Made by a program: the position numbers and the translations under genes
The notes under the pieces: model-generated
The model's input: only the letters and a program-made list of their open reading frames with translations
Told to the model about the DNA's origin: nothing
Database searches by the model: none
In this document: positions 17,972-26,028 of the stretch, one piece after another
Layout of the letters: every line of letters begins with the position of its first letter
Position numbering within the stretch: position 1 is the stretch's first letter
Assembly: GCA_019119595.1 (NCBI GenBank)
Contig: DWWS01000044.1
Coordinates: 1 to 64,000 of the forward strand
Source: Candidatus Eisenbergiella merdavium
Lineage (GTDB): Bacteria; Bacillota; Clostridia; Lachnospirales; Lachnospiraceae
Direction: 5' to 3'
DNA length: 64,000 nucleotides

Positions 17972-19263
17972 GCCCCCATTTCCTTCAGCCGCTTCTGAAG
18001 CTCATGCACGGATATTTCCCGCAGGCTGCTGTTTCGTGCCTGCGCTGCCGCCGCTCCGGCAGCCATGCCTGTGATGAAGCAGCAGGGCATCACACGGGTG
18101 GAGCCGTTCATCTCGCGGCTGGTGCTGATGCAGCGCCCGGCCACCAGCAGATTGGAGGTACCCTCAGGAAGCAGGCAGCGATAGGGAATGCCGTAGCTGT
18201 TTCCTTTGCCGTAGCCCTTGAGATAATCCTCCTCGTACCTGCTTTTTTGGGCTCCTGGAGTAACCGGATGGAGGTCGATGGGATAGCAGTAGCGGCCGAT
18301 CTCATCCTCAAAGGAGGCGCGGGTTTCATAATCCTCGTTGCTGAGCACGTATTCGCCGAGGATGCGCCTGGTTTCGCGGAAGCCCAGGGAAGCGCCGGTT
18401 GAGACGATCTTCGCGTTTTCATAGCCCTCAAGATAGTGATTGTAATAATATTCATATTCCGGAAGGCGGCGGCGCGCCTCGATGATGCCGCGGGTGATGT
18501 CCGCTTCGCTGGTGCCGTCCACCTCAAACACATGGCCGATATTGCCGCCGCCCATGCCGGAGGGCAGATGCCACATGCCCGGCAGACTGGAATCCTGCAC
18601 GCTGAATACGCCGTCGGCAAAGGCCTGGGGCAGCCTGCGGTTGTCGGGGTCTTCTCCCACAATGACCACCGCCCGTTCCCAGTCCACATCGCTCCACAGG
18701 CTGCACAGTGTGGCGGGCATCATGCGCCCTTCGCCGTTTCCCTTTTCGGAATGAGCGCCCGCCATCACGGCCAGCGTCCCGTCTCCGGTGCAGTCGATGT
18801 AGGTATGCGCCTGTACGGCGAACAGCTCCTCGTGCCCCTGCAGGATCACGGAATCGATGACGCCGTTTTCCGCCTGCACGCCGATCAGTTTGGTGTCAAA
18901 CAGAAACTCCGCGCCGCTTTTTACCATCATATCATCATAGATCCGCTTGAGCTTTTCCATATCAATAGGAAGCTCCACAGCGGTGTAATCGGCCTGCGGG
19001 CCGTAAAGCGCGTCAAATACCTCGCGTCCGATCCCCCCTGCCATAAAATGTACGCCGTCTGAAAAGCGCATGAAGGCCGGAACGGCCGCTTCCGTCGCCG
19101 CTCCGCCAAAGCTCTGGCGCTTTTCGGCAAGAAATACGCCTGCCCCCATGCGCGCTGCGGTAACGGCCGCCGCGAGACCAGCCGGTCCGCCTCCCGCGAT
19201 AAACACATCCACCTGTCTGATCACAGGTATCCTGCGCTGAAAAAGTATCTCCTTCATAAGCAT
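17947..19263 (-). CDS. FAD-dependent oxidoreductase
   Basis: This 438-residue protein has the N-terminal dinucleotide-binding motif VFIAGGGPAGLAAAVTAARMGA followed by EKRQSFGGAATEA, and the C-terminal FAD-contacting segment LLVAGRCISTSREMNGSTR. It fits the FAD-dependent oxidoreductase family common beside sugar loci in clostridia; the substrate of these proteins is largely unknown. A middle segment YIDCTGDGTLAVMAGA is also family-typical. It is divergent from the sugar importer at 19718 and may share its inducing signal. An alternative start lies two codons downstream (19257). The stop overlaps the convergent GH130 gene. Confidence 0.85.
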   Translation of the reverse strand: MLMKEILFQRRIPVIRQVDVFIAGGGPAGLAAAVTAARMGAGVFLAEKRQSFGGAATEAAVPAFMRFSDGVHFMAGGIGREVFDALYGPQADYTAVELPIDMEKLKRIYDDMMVKSGAEFLFDTKLIGVQAENGVIDSVILQGHEELFAVQAHTYIDCTGDGTLAVMAGAHSEKGNGEGRMMPATLCSLWSDVDWERAVVIVGEDPDNRRLPQAFADGVFSVQDSSLPGMWHLPSGMGGGNIGHVFEVDGTSEADITRGIIEARRRLPEYEYYYNHYLEGYENAKIVSTGASLGFRETRRILGEYVLSNEDYETRASFEDEIGRYCYPIDLHPVTPGAQKSRYEEDYLKGYGKGNSYGIPYRCLLPEGTSNLLVAGRCISTSREMNGSTRVMPCCFITGMAAGAAAAQARNSSLREISVHELQKRLKEMGAYLPHTSG

Positions 19264-19407
19264 TTCCTTTCCTCATTGAAACTCTTGTTTTCACAAATCC
19301 GATTTTTTCAGCCGGTCTGATCCGTATCAGCCGCCCGTTTATTTTTCCTAAGATTAGCACGCTTTTTCAGAATCAACAATTCTTTTTTTCAGGCAGCGCT
19401 CGATTTA

Positions 19408-19435
19408 TTGCTACATTATTTTTGTATAATATAAT
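19408..19435 (+). promoter_or_regulatory. Upstream promoter candidate of the sugar importer
   Basis: TTGCTA (19408-19413), a 16-base spacer and a perfect TATAAT (19430-19435). It lies about 290 bases before the first permease gene and upstream of the TA tract. Confidence 0.45.
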
Positions 19436-19474
19436 CAAAGTGAATATGAATTGTATGTAATTAACAAAAAACTA

Positions 19475-19501
19475 TTGATTATATATATATATATATATAA
19501 T
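19475..19501 (+). promoter_or_regulatory. Promoter candidate whose spacer is a TA repeat
   Basis: TTGATT (19475-19480) is followed after only 15 bases by a perfect TATAAT (19496-19501), and the whole spacer is TA repeat. One extra TA unit would give the optimal 17-base spacing, so repeat length should set promoter strength. This arrangement is known from phase-variable promoters in other bacteria; its use here is inference. Confidence 0.4.
19480..19499. repeat. (TA)10 dinucleotide tract
   Basis: Ten uninterrupted TA units run between the oxidoreductase and permease genes. Such a tract is prone to slippage. It overlaps a promoter-like element (19475-19501). Confidence 0.95.
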
Positions 19502-19717
19502 GTACACATATCGGGTTTCCAAAATTATGAAATATGTGATTTTTTATGGTGAAAATGTTTATTTCCATTTAAAATACTATCGTTCAAAAAGAGATTATAA
19601 AAGACTGAAAGACACAAAAAAGTCCATTTTAGATCTGAATTGATACATTGATAATGAAATAAAACGAAAGAATAGGGGAAAAAGACCTGAAAGAGAAGGG
19701 AAGAATGGAGGATTGGG

Positions 19718-20692
19718 ATGAAAAGGAGAAATTCTGATTTGCAAAGCGCCGGCCGGGCCGGAAGCGGAAAAGGCCGTGGGATGAAGACCCGCAACAGTAC
19801 GCTGTCTTATCTCCGCAGGCACTGGCTGCTTTACGCTATGCTTGCGCTGCCGGTTCTGTACTATTTTCTGTTTTGCTACCGCGCCATGCCGGGAGTGGTC
19901 ATCGCCTTTAAAAACTATAACATGTTCAAGGGAATCTGGGACAGCCCGTGGGTCGGTCTGGAGTTTTTCGAGAGGGTGTCACAGTCCAAAACGTTCTGGC
20001 AGTCGGTGCGGAATACGATGGTTCTGAACATATTGGGACTGGTTCTGGGCTTTCCGCTTCCGATTGTTCTTGCTCTGTTTCTGAATGAGATCAGTCATGC
20101 ACTTTTTAAAAAGACTGTGCAGACGGTCCTTTATCTGCCTCACTTCATTTCGTGGTCTGTGGTAGGCGGCATGATGTATCAGTTTTTTGCATCGTCCGGA
20201 CTGATCAACACGGTGGTAAAGGCCTTCGGAGGACAGCCGGTTCCCTTTCTTACCAACAAGGGCTGGTGGATCTTCACCTATTTTATCGTAGGCGTGTGGA
20301 AGAGTATCGGATGGAATACGATCATTTACCTGTCCGCCATGACGGGAATCGATCAGGAGATCTATGAGGCGGCACGGGTGGACGGCTGTTCCCGGTTCCG
20401 GATGATGACCTCCATCACCCTTCCCTGCATCAAGGATACGGTTGCGATCATGCTGATCCTTGCGGTGGGCGGAATGGCGAGCATCGGATTTGAGCAGCCC
20501 TACGTCATGCAGAACAGCACGGTCATGGAGGTGGCGGATGTGATCAGTACCTTCGTTTACCGCGTTGGTCTGGAGCAGGGCGACTTCAGTATAGGTACTG
20601 CCGTGGGACTTGCCCAGTCGGTCATCAACTTCGTTCTGGTGATCAGTGCCAACGCCATCAGCAAGCGCGTATCCGGCAACGGCATCTGGTAA
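19718..20692 (+). CDS. Sugar ABC importer permease, LplB type
   Basis: This 324-residue inner-membrane permease has about six helices and the ATPase-contact loop EIYEAARVDGCSRFRMMTSITLP in the second half. The YYFLFCYRAMPGVVIAFKNY opening is typical of the LplB/YtePtype permeases that import oligosaccharides such as uronic-acid or xylan fragments in Firmicutes. GGAGG precedes the ATG by 6 bases. The partner permease starts 12 bases downstream. No ATPase gene is present, so a shared MsmK-like ATPase from elsewhere is expected. Confidence 0.93.
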   Translation: MKRRNSDLQSAGRAGSGKGRGMKTRNSTLSYLRRHWLLYAMLALPVLYYFLFCYRAMPGVVIAFKNYNMFKGIWDSPWVGLEFFERVSQSKTFWQSVRNTMVLNILGLVLGFPLPIVLALFLNEISHALFKKTVQTVLYLPHFISWSVVGGMMYQFFASSGLINTVVKAFGGQPVPFLTNKGWWIFTYFIVGVWKSIGWNTIIYLSAMTGIDQEIYEAARVDGCSRFRMMTSITLPCIKDTVAIMLILAVGGMASIGFEQPYVMQNSTVMEVADVISTFVYRVGLEQGDFSIGTAVGLAQSVINFVLVISANAISKRVSGNGIW

Positions 20693-20704
20693 AGGAGAAG
20701 AGCT

Positions 20705-21565
20705 ATGAAGGATAAGGTTTTTAAAGTATTTACAATAACGGTGGTGGTGCTTATTGCGGCGTGCTGCCTGTTCCCGTTCCTGCACGTTCTTGCGGTATCC
20801 TTTTCCAACAAAACGGCGGTTATACGGGGGGAGGTTCTTCTGTGGCCGATCAATTTTGACCTGTCCGCCTACAAAGCTGTGTTTAACAATAAGGGACTGA
20901 TGGATTCCATGTGGTTTACCCTGTTCCTGACGGTAGTGTATACGCTGCTCAGCCTGGTGATAACGGTTTTGTGCGCCTATCCGCTCTCACGCCCTGACCT
21001 GAAATTCAAGTCACCCCTGCTGCTTTATATCCTGTTTACCATGTATTTCAGCGGAGGTATGATTCCGGGATATCTGAATATCAAATCGCTTGGACTGCTT
21101 GATACTTTCTGGGTACTGGTTCTGCCGGGCATGCTGTCTACCTACAATATGATCCTGATGAAGAGCTTTTTCCAGTCCATGCCAAGAGAGCTGGAGGAAT
21201 CGGCCTACGTGGACGGAGCCAATGATCTGATCGTTCTTGTGAAGATCACGCTTCCGCTTTCAAAGGCCATGCTGGCGACCATCGCCCTGTTCTATGCGGT
21301 AAGCCGCTGGAACGGCTTTATGGATGCGATCCTCTATATCAACGACGAGAGCATGTACACCATTCAGCTCCGCCTGCGTCAGCTGATCCAGGCAAGCCAG
21401 GTGAGCTCCATGATGGAAGAGATTCCGGAGATGAAGGAGAACCTGATCGCGGAAACGATCAAGGCTTCCTGTCTGGTATTCAGCATGATCCCTGTTATGA
21501 TCATTTACCCGTGGCTCCAGAAATATTTTGTCAAGGGCGTCATGATCGGTTCCGTGAAGGGATGA
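20705..21565 (+). CDS. Sugar ABC importer permease, LplC type
   Basis: This 286-residue second permease has six predicted helices, the contact loop ELEESAYVDGANDLIVLVKI and the conserved ending WLQKYFVKGVMIGSVKG. It pairs with the LplB-type protein just upstream. Its intact C-terminus is a useful comparison for the frameshifted paralogue at 33257-34138. A ribosome site AAAGGAG precedes the ATG. Confidence 0.93.
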   Translation: MKDKVFKVFTITVVVLIAACCLFPFLHVLAVSFSNKTAVIRGEVLLWPINFDLSAYKAVFNNKGLMDSMWFTLFLTVVYTLLSLVITVLCAYPLSRPDLKFKSPLLLYILFTMYFSGGMIPGYLNIKSLGLLDTFWVLVLPGMLSTYNMILMKSFFQSMPRELEESAYVDGANDLIVLVKITLPLSKAMLATIALFYAVSRWNGFMDAILYINDESMYTIQLRLRQLIQASQVSSMMEEIPEMKENLIAETIKASCLVFSMIPVMIIYPWLQKYFVKGVMIGSVKG

Positions 21566-21669
21566 TACTGCGAATGTTATTCTGTCGGCTTGCCGGCGGA
21601 TGCACAGCGAACGCCCCAAGAGAGGGATATTCGTTGAAATAAAAACCATCTTAAAGGAGGTACAGTTTT

Positions 21670-23352
21670 ATGAGAAAGTTGTTTTTGGGAAAAAAGCTTT
21701 TTTCCACAGTGCTGGCATCGGCACTGGCACTGAGTCTTGCGGGCTGCGGCGGAGGCGGAAGCACTGAGAGCGCTTCCAGTACATCCGCAGGTACGGAAAG
21801 CCAGGCGGCCGCAGAAAGCCAGGCTTCGGAAGAAACCCCGGCAGCCGCGGAAAGCACGGGTGAAGCCACTACGCTCACCGTAATGGTCTATGAGCGCGGC
21901 AATACCACGGAAACCTATGGCTCCGCAACGGACAACTATTGGACCAGGTGGATCCAGCAGGAATTTGGAGATCCCAACAATATCACTCTGGAGTACATCC
22001 CGGTTCCCAGAAATGAGGAAACCCAGAAAATCAACACCCTCATGGCATCCGGCTCCGCGCCCGACATTATTTTCAGCTATGACAGCAACATGATCATTCA
22101 GTACGGCAAGGACGGCGGTCTGGTGGAGCTGACTGATCTGATCGATCAGTATGGCCCCACTCTGAAGGAAAATCTTGCGGATGCACTGCCCTATGGACAG
22201 TCGGAGGGGCAGCAGTGGGCCATTCCCGCAAAACGTGCCGCGATCGGCTGGCAGACCACCTATATCCGCAAGGACTGGCTGGATGAAGTAGGCTATGAGC
22301 TGCAGACGGACGAAAACGGATTTTATCACATGAGCATTGATGATTTCACGGAGCTGCTGCGTCAGTTCAAGGACCTGGATCCTTCCGGTCAGGGCGGAGA
22401 AATGTATCCTCTTGGCATGATCGGCGCCTGGAACGCAACGCAGACCAGACCAATCATCTGGTCCTTCCTGGAGACAGAGAATCTGACGGATGAAATGCAT
22501 GCCTGCTACAACGAGAGATTCTGGCCCGGCTATAAGGAAGGCGTGCGTTACCTGAATCAGCTTTACAATGAAGGACTGGTGGATCCGGAGTTCATGACGG
22601 ATACAGATACCTCCTATACGGCGTTCAACGGTCTTCTGAGCAACGGCCGCACTCTTGCGTTCGGCCATGACGCGGGCAGCGAGCTTACCGGCGTGACGGC
22701 TCTGTACGAGGCAGATCCCGACGCTGAGGTGGTTCCTTTCTATCTGGACAATGTGAACGGAGCGCAGTTTAACAGAGTATATGCTCCTACCGGAATGTAT
22801 ATTGCGATTCCTGCAACCTGCGAACATCCTGAAAACGCGATCAAGTATCTTGACTGGCTTGCGAATTATGACAACGCAAAGGTCCTTCACTATGGCTTTG
22901 AAGGCGTCCACTATGAGATCCAGGACAACACCGTGGTTTATATCACGCCTACCGATGAGGAAAAGGCTGAGTCCGAATATGACTTTGAGCGCATTACCTG
23001 CGGAGATCTGATGCTTGTTTATAACGGCGCTCCTTATGGATACCAGGATTCCACAGAGGGAATGGAAGAGGTTAAGGCCAAGGCGACAAAATTGAAATAT
23101 GATTCGGCTGAAGTCGCTGAGGTTGGCGGACAGGCAGATTACTACTTCCAGGGAATCCAGACGGAAGCCGATGAAAAGTATTCCGGCCTTCTGCCTGATA
23201 TTGAAGCTGAACTGCCCAGACTGATTTCCTGCGATCCCGCAGAGTTTGACGCTGAGTATGATGCGGTTCTGAACAATTATCTGGAGCAGGGCGGACAGGA
23301 AGTGATCGACGAGAAGATTGCTCTTTATAATGAGCTGGAAGCAGCGAAGTAA
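21670..23352 (+). CDS. Sugar-binding lipoprotein of the first importer
   Basis: This 560-residue extracellular solute-binding protein is lipid-anchored, with signal peptide and lipobox LAGC (Cys at about residue 26) followed by a Ser/Thr/Glu-rich linker to about residue 65. The mature part contains segments typical of large LplA-like binding proteins (MASGSAPDIIFSYDSN, KRAAIGWQTTYIRKDWLDEVG). It delivers an oligosaccharide to the two permeases upstream. A strong intercistronic hairpin follows the stop (23372-23410), which fits the usual need for more binding protein than downstream enzymes. Confidence 0.93.
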   Translation: MRKLFLGKKLFSTVLASALALSLAGCGGGGSTESASSTSAGTESQAAAESQASEETPAAAESTGEATTLTVMVYERGNTTETYGSATDNYWTRWIQQEFGDPNNITLEYIPVPRNEETQKINTLMASGSAPDIIFSYDSNMIIQYGKDGGLVELTDLIDQYGPTLKENLADALPYGQSEGQQWAIPAKRAAIGWQTTYIRKDWLDEVGYELQTDENGFYHMSIDDFTELLRQFKDLDPSGQGGEMYPLGMIGAWNATQTRPIIWSFLETENLTDEMHACYNERFWPGYKEGVRYLNQLYNEGLVDPEFMTDTDTSYTAFNGLLSNGRTLAFGHDAGSELTGVTALYEADPDAEVVPFYLDNVNGAQFNRVYAPTGMYIAIPATCEHPENAIKYLDWLANYDNAKVLHYGFEGVHYEIQDNTVVYITPTDEEKAESEYDFERITCGDLMLVYNGAPYGYQDSTEGMEEVKAKATKLKYDSAEVAEVGGQADYYFQGIQTEADEKYSGLLPDIEAELPRLISCDPAEFDAEYDAVLNNYLEQGGQEVIDEKIALYNELEAAK

Positions 23353-23371
23353 TTGAAGTAATGCTGCGGAT

Positions 23372-23410
23372 AAACGCAGGCCCGCCTTCACGTAGTGCGG
23401 GCTTGCGTTT
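23372..23410 (+). terminator. Intercistronic stem-loop after the binding-protein gene
   Basis: A 14-base arm (23372-23385) pairs with 23397-23410 with one G-T wobble around an 11-base loop. No T run follows, so it probably stabilises the upstream mRNA or only partly ends transcription before the two enzyme genes. Confidence 0.6.
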
Positions 23411-23440
23411 AACAACGTTAAAGGAGGAACGGGGTTTATT

Positions 23441-26008
23441 ATGGACACTATGGACACATATTTCAGAAAGGAACTGGTACCGGGAAAACCGATCCGCCCG
23501 TTTATGGTTGCGGGCGTTCTGGAGAAGGACTACCCGGGGGAACGTACGGGCCGCGCTATGAGGGCCTATATGGAAGAAACGCTTGAGCAGGCACAGAAGG
23601 ATCTTTCGCAGAAGGAGTTTCGTGAGTTTGATTCCTTTACGCTCTGCGGGATGGAGGGGAAGTGGACCGTCTGCGACGCCCAGTCGCCGAGGTATGCGGA
23701 CGGACATTATTATCTGATGGAAAAGCTGGCTCTGATGCCAATTTATATGGAGCTTGAAAGCGAATGCGATCAGGAGATCACGGTACGGATGCAGGAATGC
23801 CGGGTCGTGGTCTGGCTGAACGGAAGCGTCGTATACAACAATACGGATATGCATGGCAGAAAGCATGCCCGCCGCTATGTGTTTGAGCATGTGGAAAATC
23901 CGAATCGTGAGATCATCACGCTGAATCTGAAGGCCGGCCGGAATACTCTGGCCGCCGTTACCGGAAAGATCGACCGGGGGACCGGGATCAGCTTCAGCAT
24001 GGAGCTTCTTGCCTGTCAGGGACCGCTGTATGCGTCGGTGCCGTTAAGCATGCCGGAGGAAATTCGGAAAGAGAGCTTCCAAAGCCTCCTGGAAACTCAT
24101 CTGGAGGACGACAGCTACGCCGAGGGTGAAACGCCGAAGCTGCATATCGGCGGCTTTCCGCTTTCCCATTGCAGAGTGGAGCTTCAGGTCCTCTCCTCTG
24201 ACGGAAAGGCTTTGTTTTCCACGGTTTGCGGTGCTGGCGCCGGGGGAGAGAGCGCGGCGGACGAGGATGGAAACATCGTTCTTGCGGGTATCAACGAGCC
24301 CGGAGAATATCCGGTCAATATCGCCTGGAGGCTGCCCGACGGTACGCTTCTTGCGGAGAAGGCTCTGAAATTTACCATCGTTGAGGTGCTTGCTCCATAT
24401 CCCGGCTGGGAACATTTTGAAGAGAGGCGACAGATGACCCTGGAGCGTCTGGCGGCGCAGGGGAACGCCCTTGGTCTGTATCGGCTGGGCCGTGCGAGGG
24501 AGATCGATCCTGAGAAAATCCGGGTTATGTGCGACAAGATCGAGCGCAGGGCGGACTGCGCGGACTTTGATCTGATGCCGCTTCTGTGGCTGATGTGGGA
24601 GGACAGAGAGGCAGGCCTGGTGGACGAAAAGATCGCGCAGATGATAAAGAAGGCGGCTCTTGGCTTCCGTTACTGGGTGGATGAGCCGGGAACCTCCTCC
24701 ATGTTCTACTGCTCGGAAAATCACCGCATCGGCTTCCATGTCTGCGAGTATCTGGCAGGACTTCTTTATCCGGAGGATATTTTCACAAACTGCGGACAGA
24801 ACGGCATGTATCATTCCCTCAAGGGACGCATGCATCTGGTGGAATGGCTGAATCAGCGCTGCCGCGCGGGCTTTGACGAGCCGCATTCGGATTCCTATCT
24901 GCCTGTGACGATTTCGGCGCTCCTGGTGCTTCGTGAGGTGCTTCCCATGGAGGAATACCCGCTGCGCAACATGGTGAACGTGCTTCTGGATTTCATGACC
25001 TTCATCTTTGCGGTCAGCGACTTTGACGGCGTGATGGCGACACCCAGAGGACGCAGCTATAATATGCCGCTTCGGACCAGATTTTCCAGCACGATCAACG
25101 GGCTGTTCTGGATCTTCTTCGGAAACGCGCCCGCAAATGCGAAGCTCGCCAACCAGGAGATGGCGTTCAGCTACTATGTGCCGCCCAGAGGCCTTTGCGA
25201 GCTTGCGGACGACTTTACGCCGGCGACCTTTACCTTCAAAGAGGGGATCATGCACTTCGACAAGCACAATGCGGACTTTACCATCCGCCGGACGCCGGAA
25301 TACATGATCGGCGGCGTGCGCGACCATAATGTAGGAATGTGCGACATGCATTTTATTTCCGCAATGATCGCTCTGCCCGGCGATATTACCCTGTTTTTCT
25401 CCTCGCCCAACAATGTGGCGGAGGGAAGCGGACTTCGTCCGGATTACTGGGCAGGTCAGGCGTTTCTGCCCCGCGTGCTGATGCATGGCCGCACGCTGGC
25501 TGTGATCTGGCACAATGTGAACAATCCGGATATCTGGATGACGCACTGTCATTTCAACAGCCGCAAATTCGACGAGGTGATTTCTGAGGACGGCTGGACC
25601 TTTGGACGTAAGGGAGACAGCTTTGTTGCGGTCTATTCCAGCGCGCCCCATTCCTTCCGCAAGGAGGGGCCTTATTCCGGAAGGGAGCTGGTCAGCGACG
25701 GCAACGAAACCGTATGGCTTGCGGAATGCGGAAGCGTCCGGGAGGACGGCAGCTTTGAAGCCTTCCGGGAAAAAATGCTTTCGGCAAGGATCGTCCAGGA
25801 GGGAGAGCAGTTTACCTTTGAATCTCCGGGAAGCGGCAGGCTGGAATTTGGTCTGACCGAGGGCTTCTGCGCGGACGGGGAGCCGGTGCCTGTTCCGGAT
25901 GACCTGGTGTCCTGCCCTTACCTGCACTCCCGCTATGGCAGCGGCCGTTTTAACTACACCTGCCCCGGCTTTACGGTCACGCAGTGGACGTATCCGGCGA
26001 CGGAATAA
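23441..26008 (+). CDS. Large unrecognised protein, possible polysaccharide-degrading enzyme
   Basis: This 855-residue protein belongs to no family I can name. Residues about 90-200 look like a beta-sandwich (QECRVVVWLNGSVVYNN, then ITLNLKAGRNTLAAV), similar to the N-terminal part of the next gene. Residues about 330-560 are helical and include SENHRIGFHVCEYLAGLLYPED and AGFDEPHSDSYLPVT, as in alpha-toroid lyases and hydrolases. The rest is beta-rich. This resembles the toroid-plus-sandwich plan of several polysaccharide lyases. There is no signal peptide. It is encoded between a sugar importer and a GH105-type unsaturated uronyl hydrolase, so a role in cleaving an imported uronic-acid oligosaccharide is plausible. 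An alternative start is at 23450. Confidence 0.6.
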   Translation: MDTMDTYFRKELVPGKPIRPFMVAGVLEKDYPGERTGRAMRAYMEETLEQAQKDLSQKEFREFDSFTLCGMEGKWTVCDAQSPRYADGHYYLMEKLALMPIYMELESECDQEITVRMQECRVVVWLNGSVVYNNTDMHGRKHARRYVFEHVENPNREIITLNLKAGRNTLAAVTGKIDRGTGISFSMELLACQGPLYASVPLSMPEEIRKESFQSLLETHLEDDSYAEGETPKLHIGGFPLSHCRVELQVLSSDGKALFSTVCGAGAGGESAADEDGNIVLAGINEPGEYPVNIAWRLPDGTLLAEKALKFTIVEVLAPYPGWEHFEERRQMTLERLAAQGNALGLYRLGRAREIDPEKIRVMCDKIERRADCADFDLMPLLWLMWEDREAGLVDEKIAQMIKKAALGFRYWVDEPGTSSMFYCSENHRIGFHVCEYLAGLLYPEDIFTNCGQNGMYHSLKGRMHLVEWLNQRCRAGFDEPHSDSYLPVTISALLVLREVLPMEEYPLRNMVNVLLDFMTFIFAVSDFDGVMATPRGRSYNMPLRTRFSSTINGLFWIFFGNAPANAKLANQEMAFSYYVPPRGLCELADDFTPATFTFKEGIMHFDKHNADFTIRRTPEYMIGGVRDHNVGMCDMHFISAMIALPGDITLFFSSPNNVAEGSGLRPDYWAGQAFLPRVLMHGRTLAVIWHNVNNPDIWMTHCHFNSRKFDEVISEDGWTFGRKGDSFVAVYSSAPHSFRKEGPYSGRELVSDGNETVWLAECGSVREDGSFEAFREKMLSARIVQEGEQFTFESPGSGRLEFGLTEGFCADGEPVPVPDDLVSCPYLHSRYGSGRFNYTCPGFTVTQWTYPATE

Positions 26009-26028
26009 GCGGAAAGGAAGAAAGAAAA

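Larger units (their letters stand above)
19264..19717. other. Divergent control region of the oxidoreductase and sugar importer
   Basis: These 454 bases are very AT-rich, contain no credible gene and hold two tandem rightward promoter candidates (19408-19435 and 19475-19501) plus the (TA)10 tract. About 200 bases of leader follow before the permease gene; no clear terminator is visible in it. Confidence 0.6.

Noticed and set aside
21577-25927. Long minus-strand frames opposite the binding protein (21577-23457) and the 855-residue gene (24044-25927)
   Set aside because: Codon-bias mirror images of real genes: no family motifs, no ribosome sites, and unusual His/Arg/Ile-rich composition.
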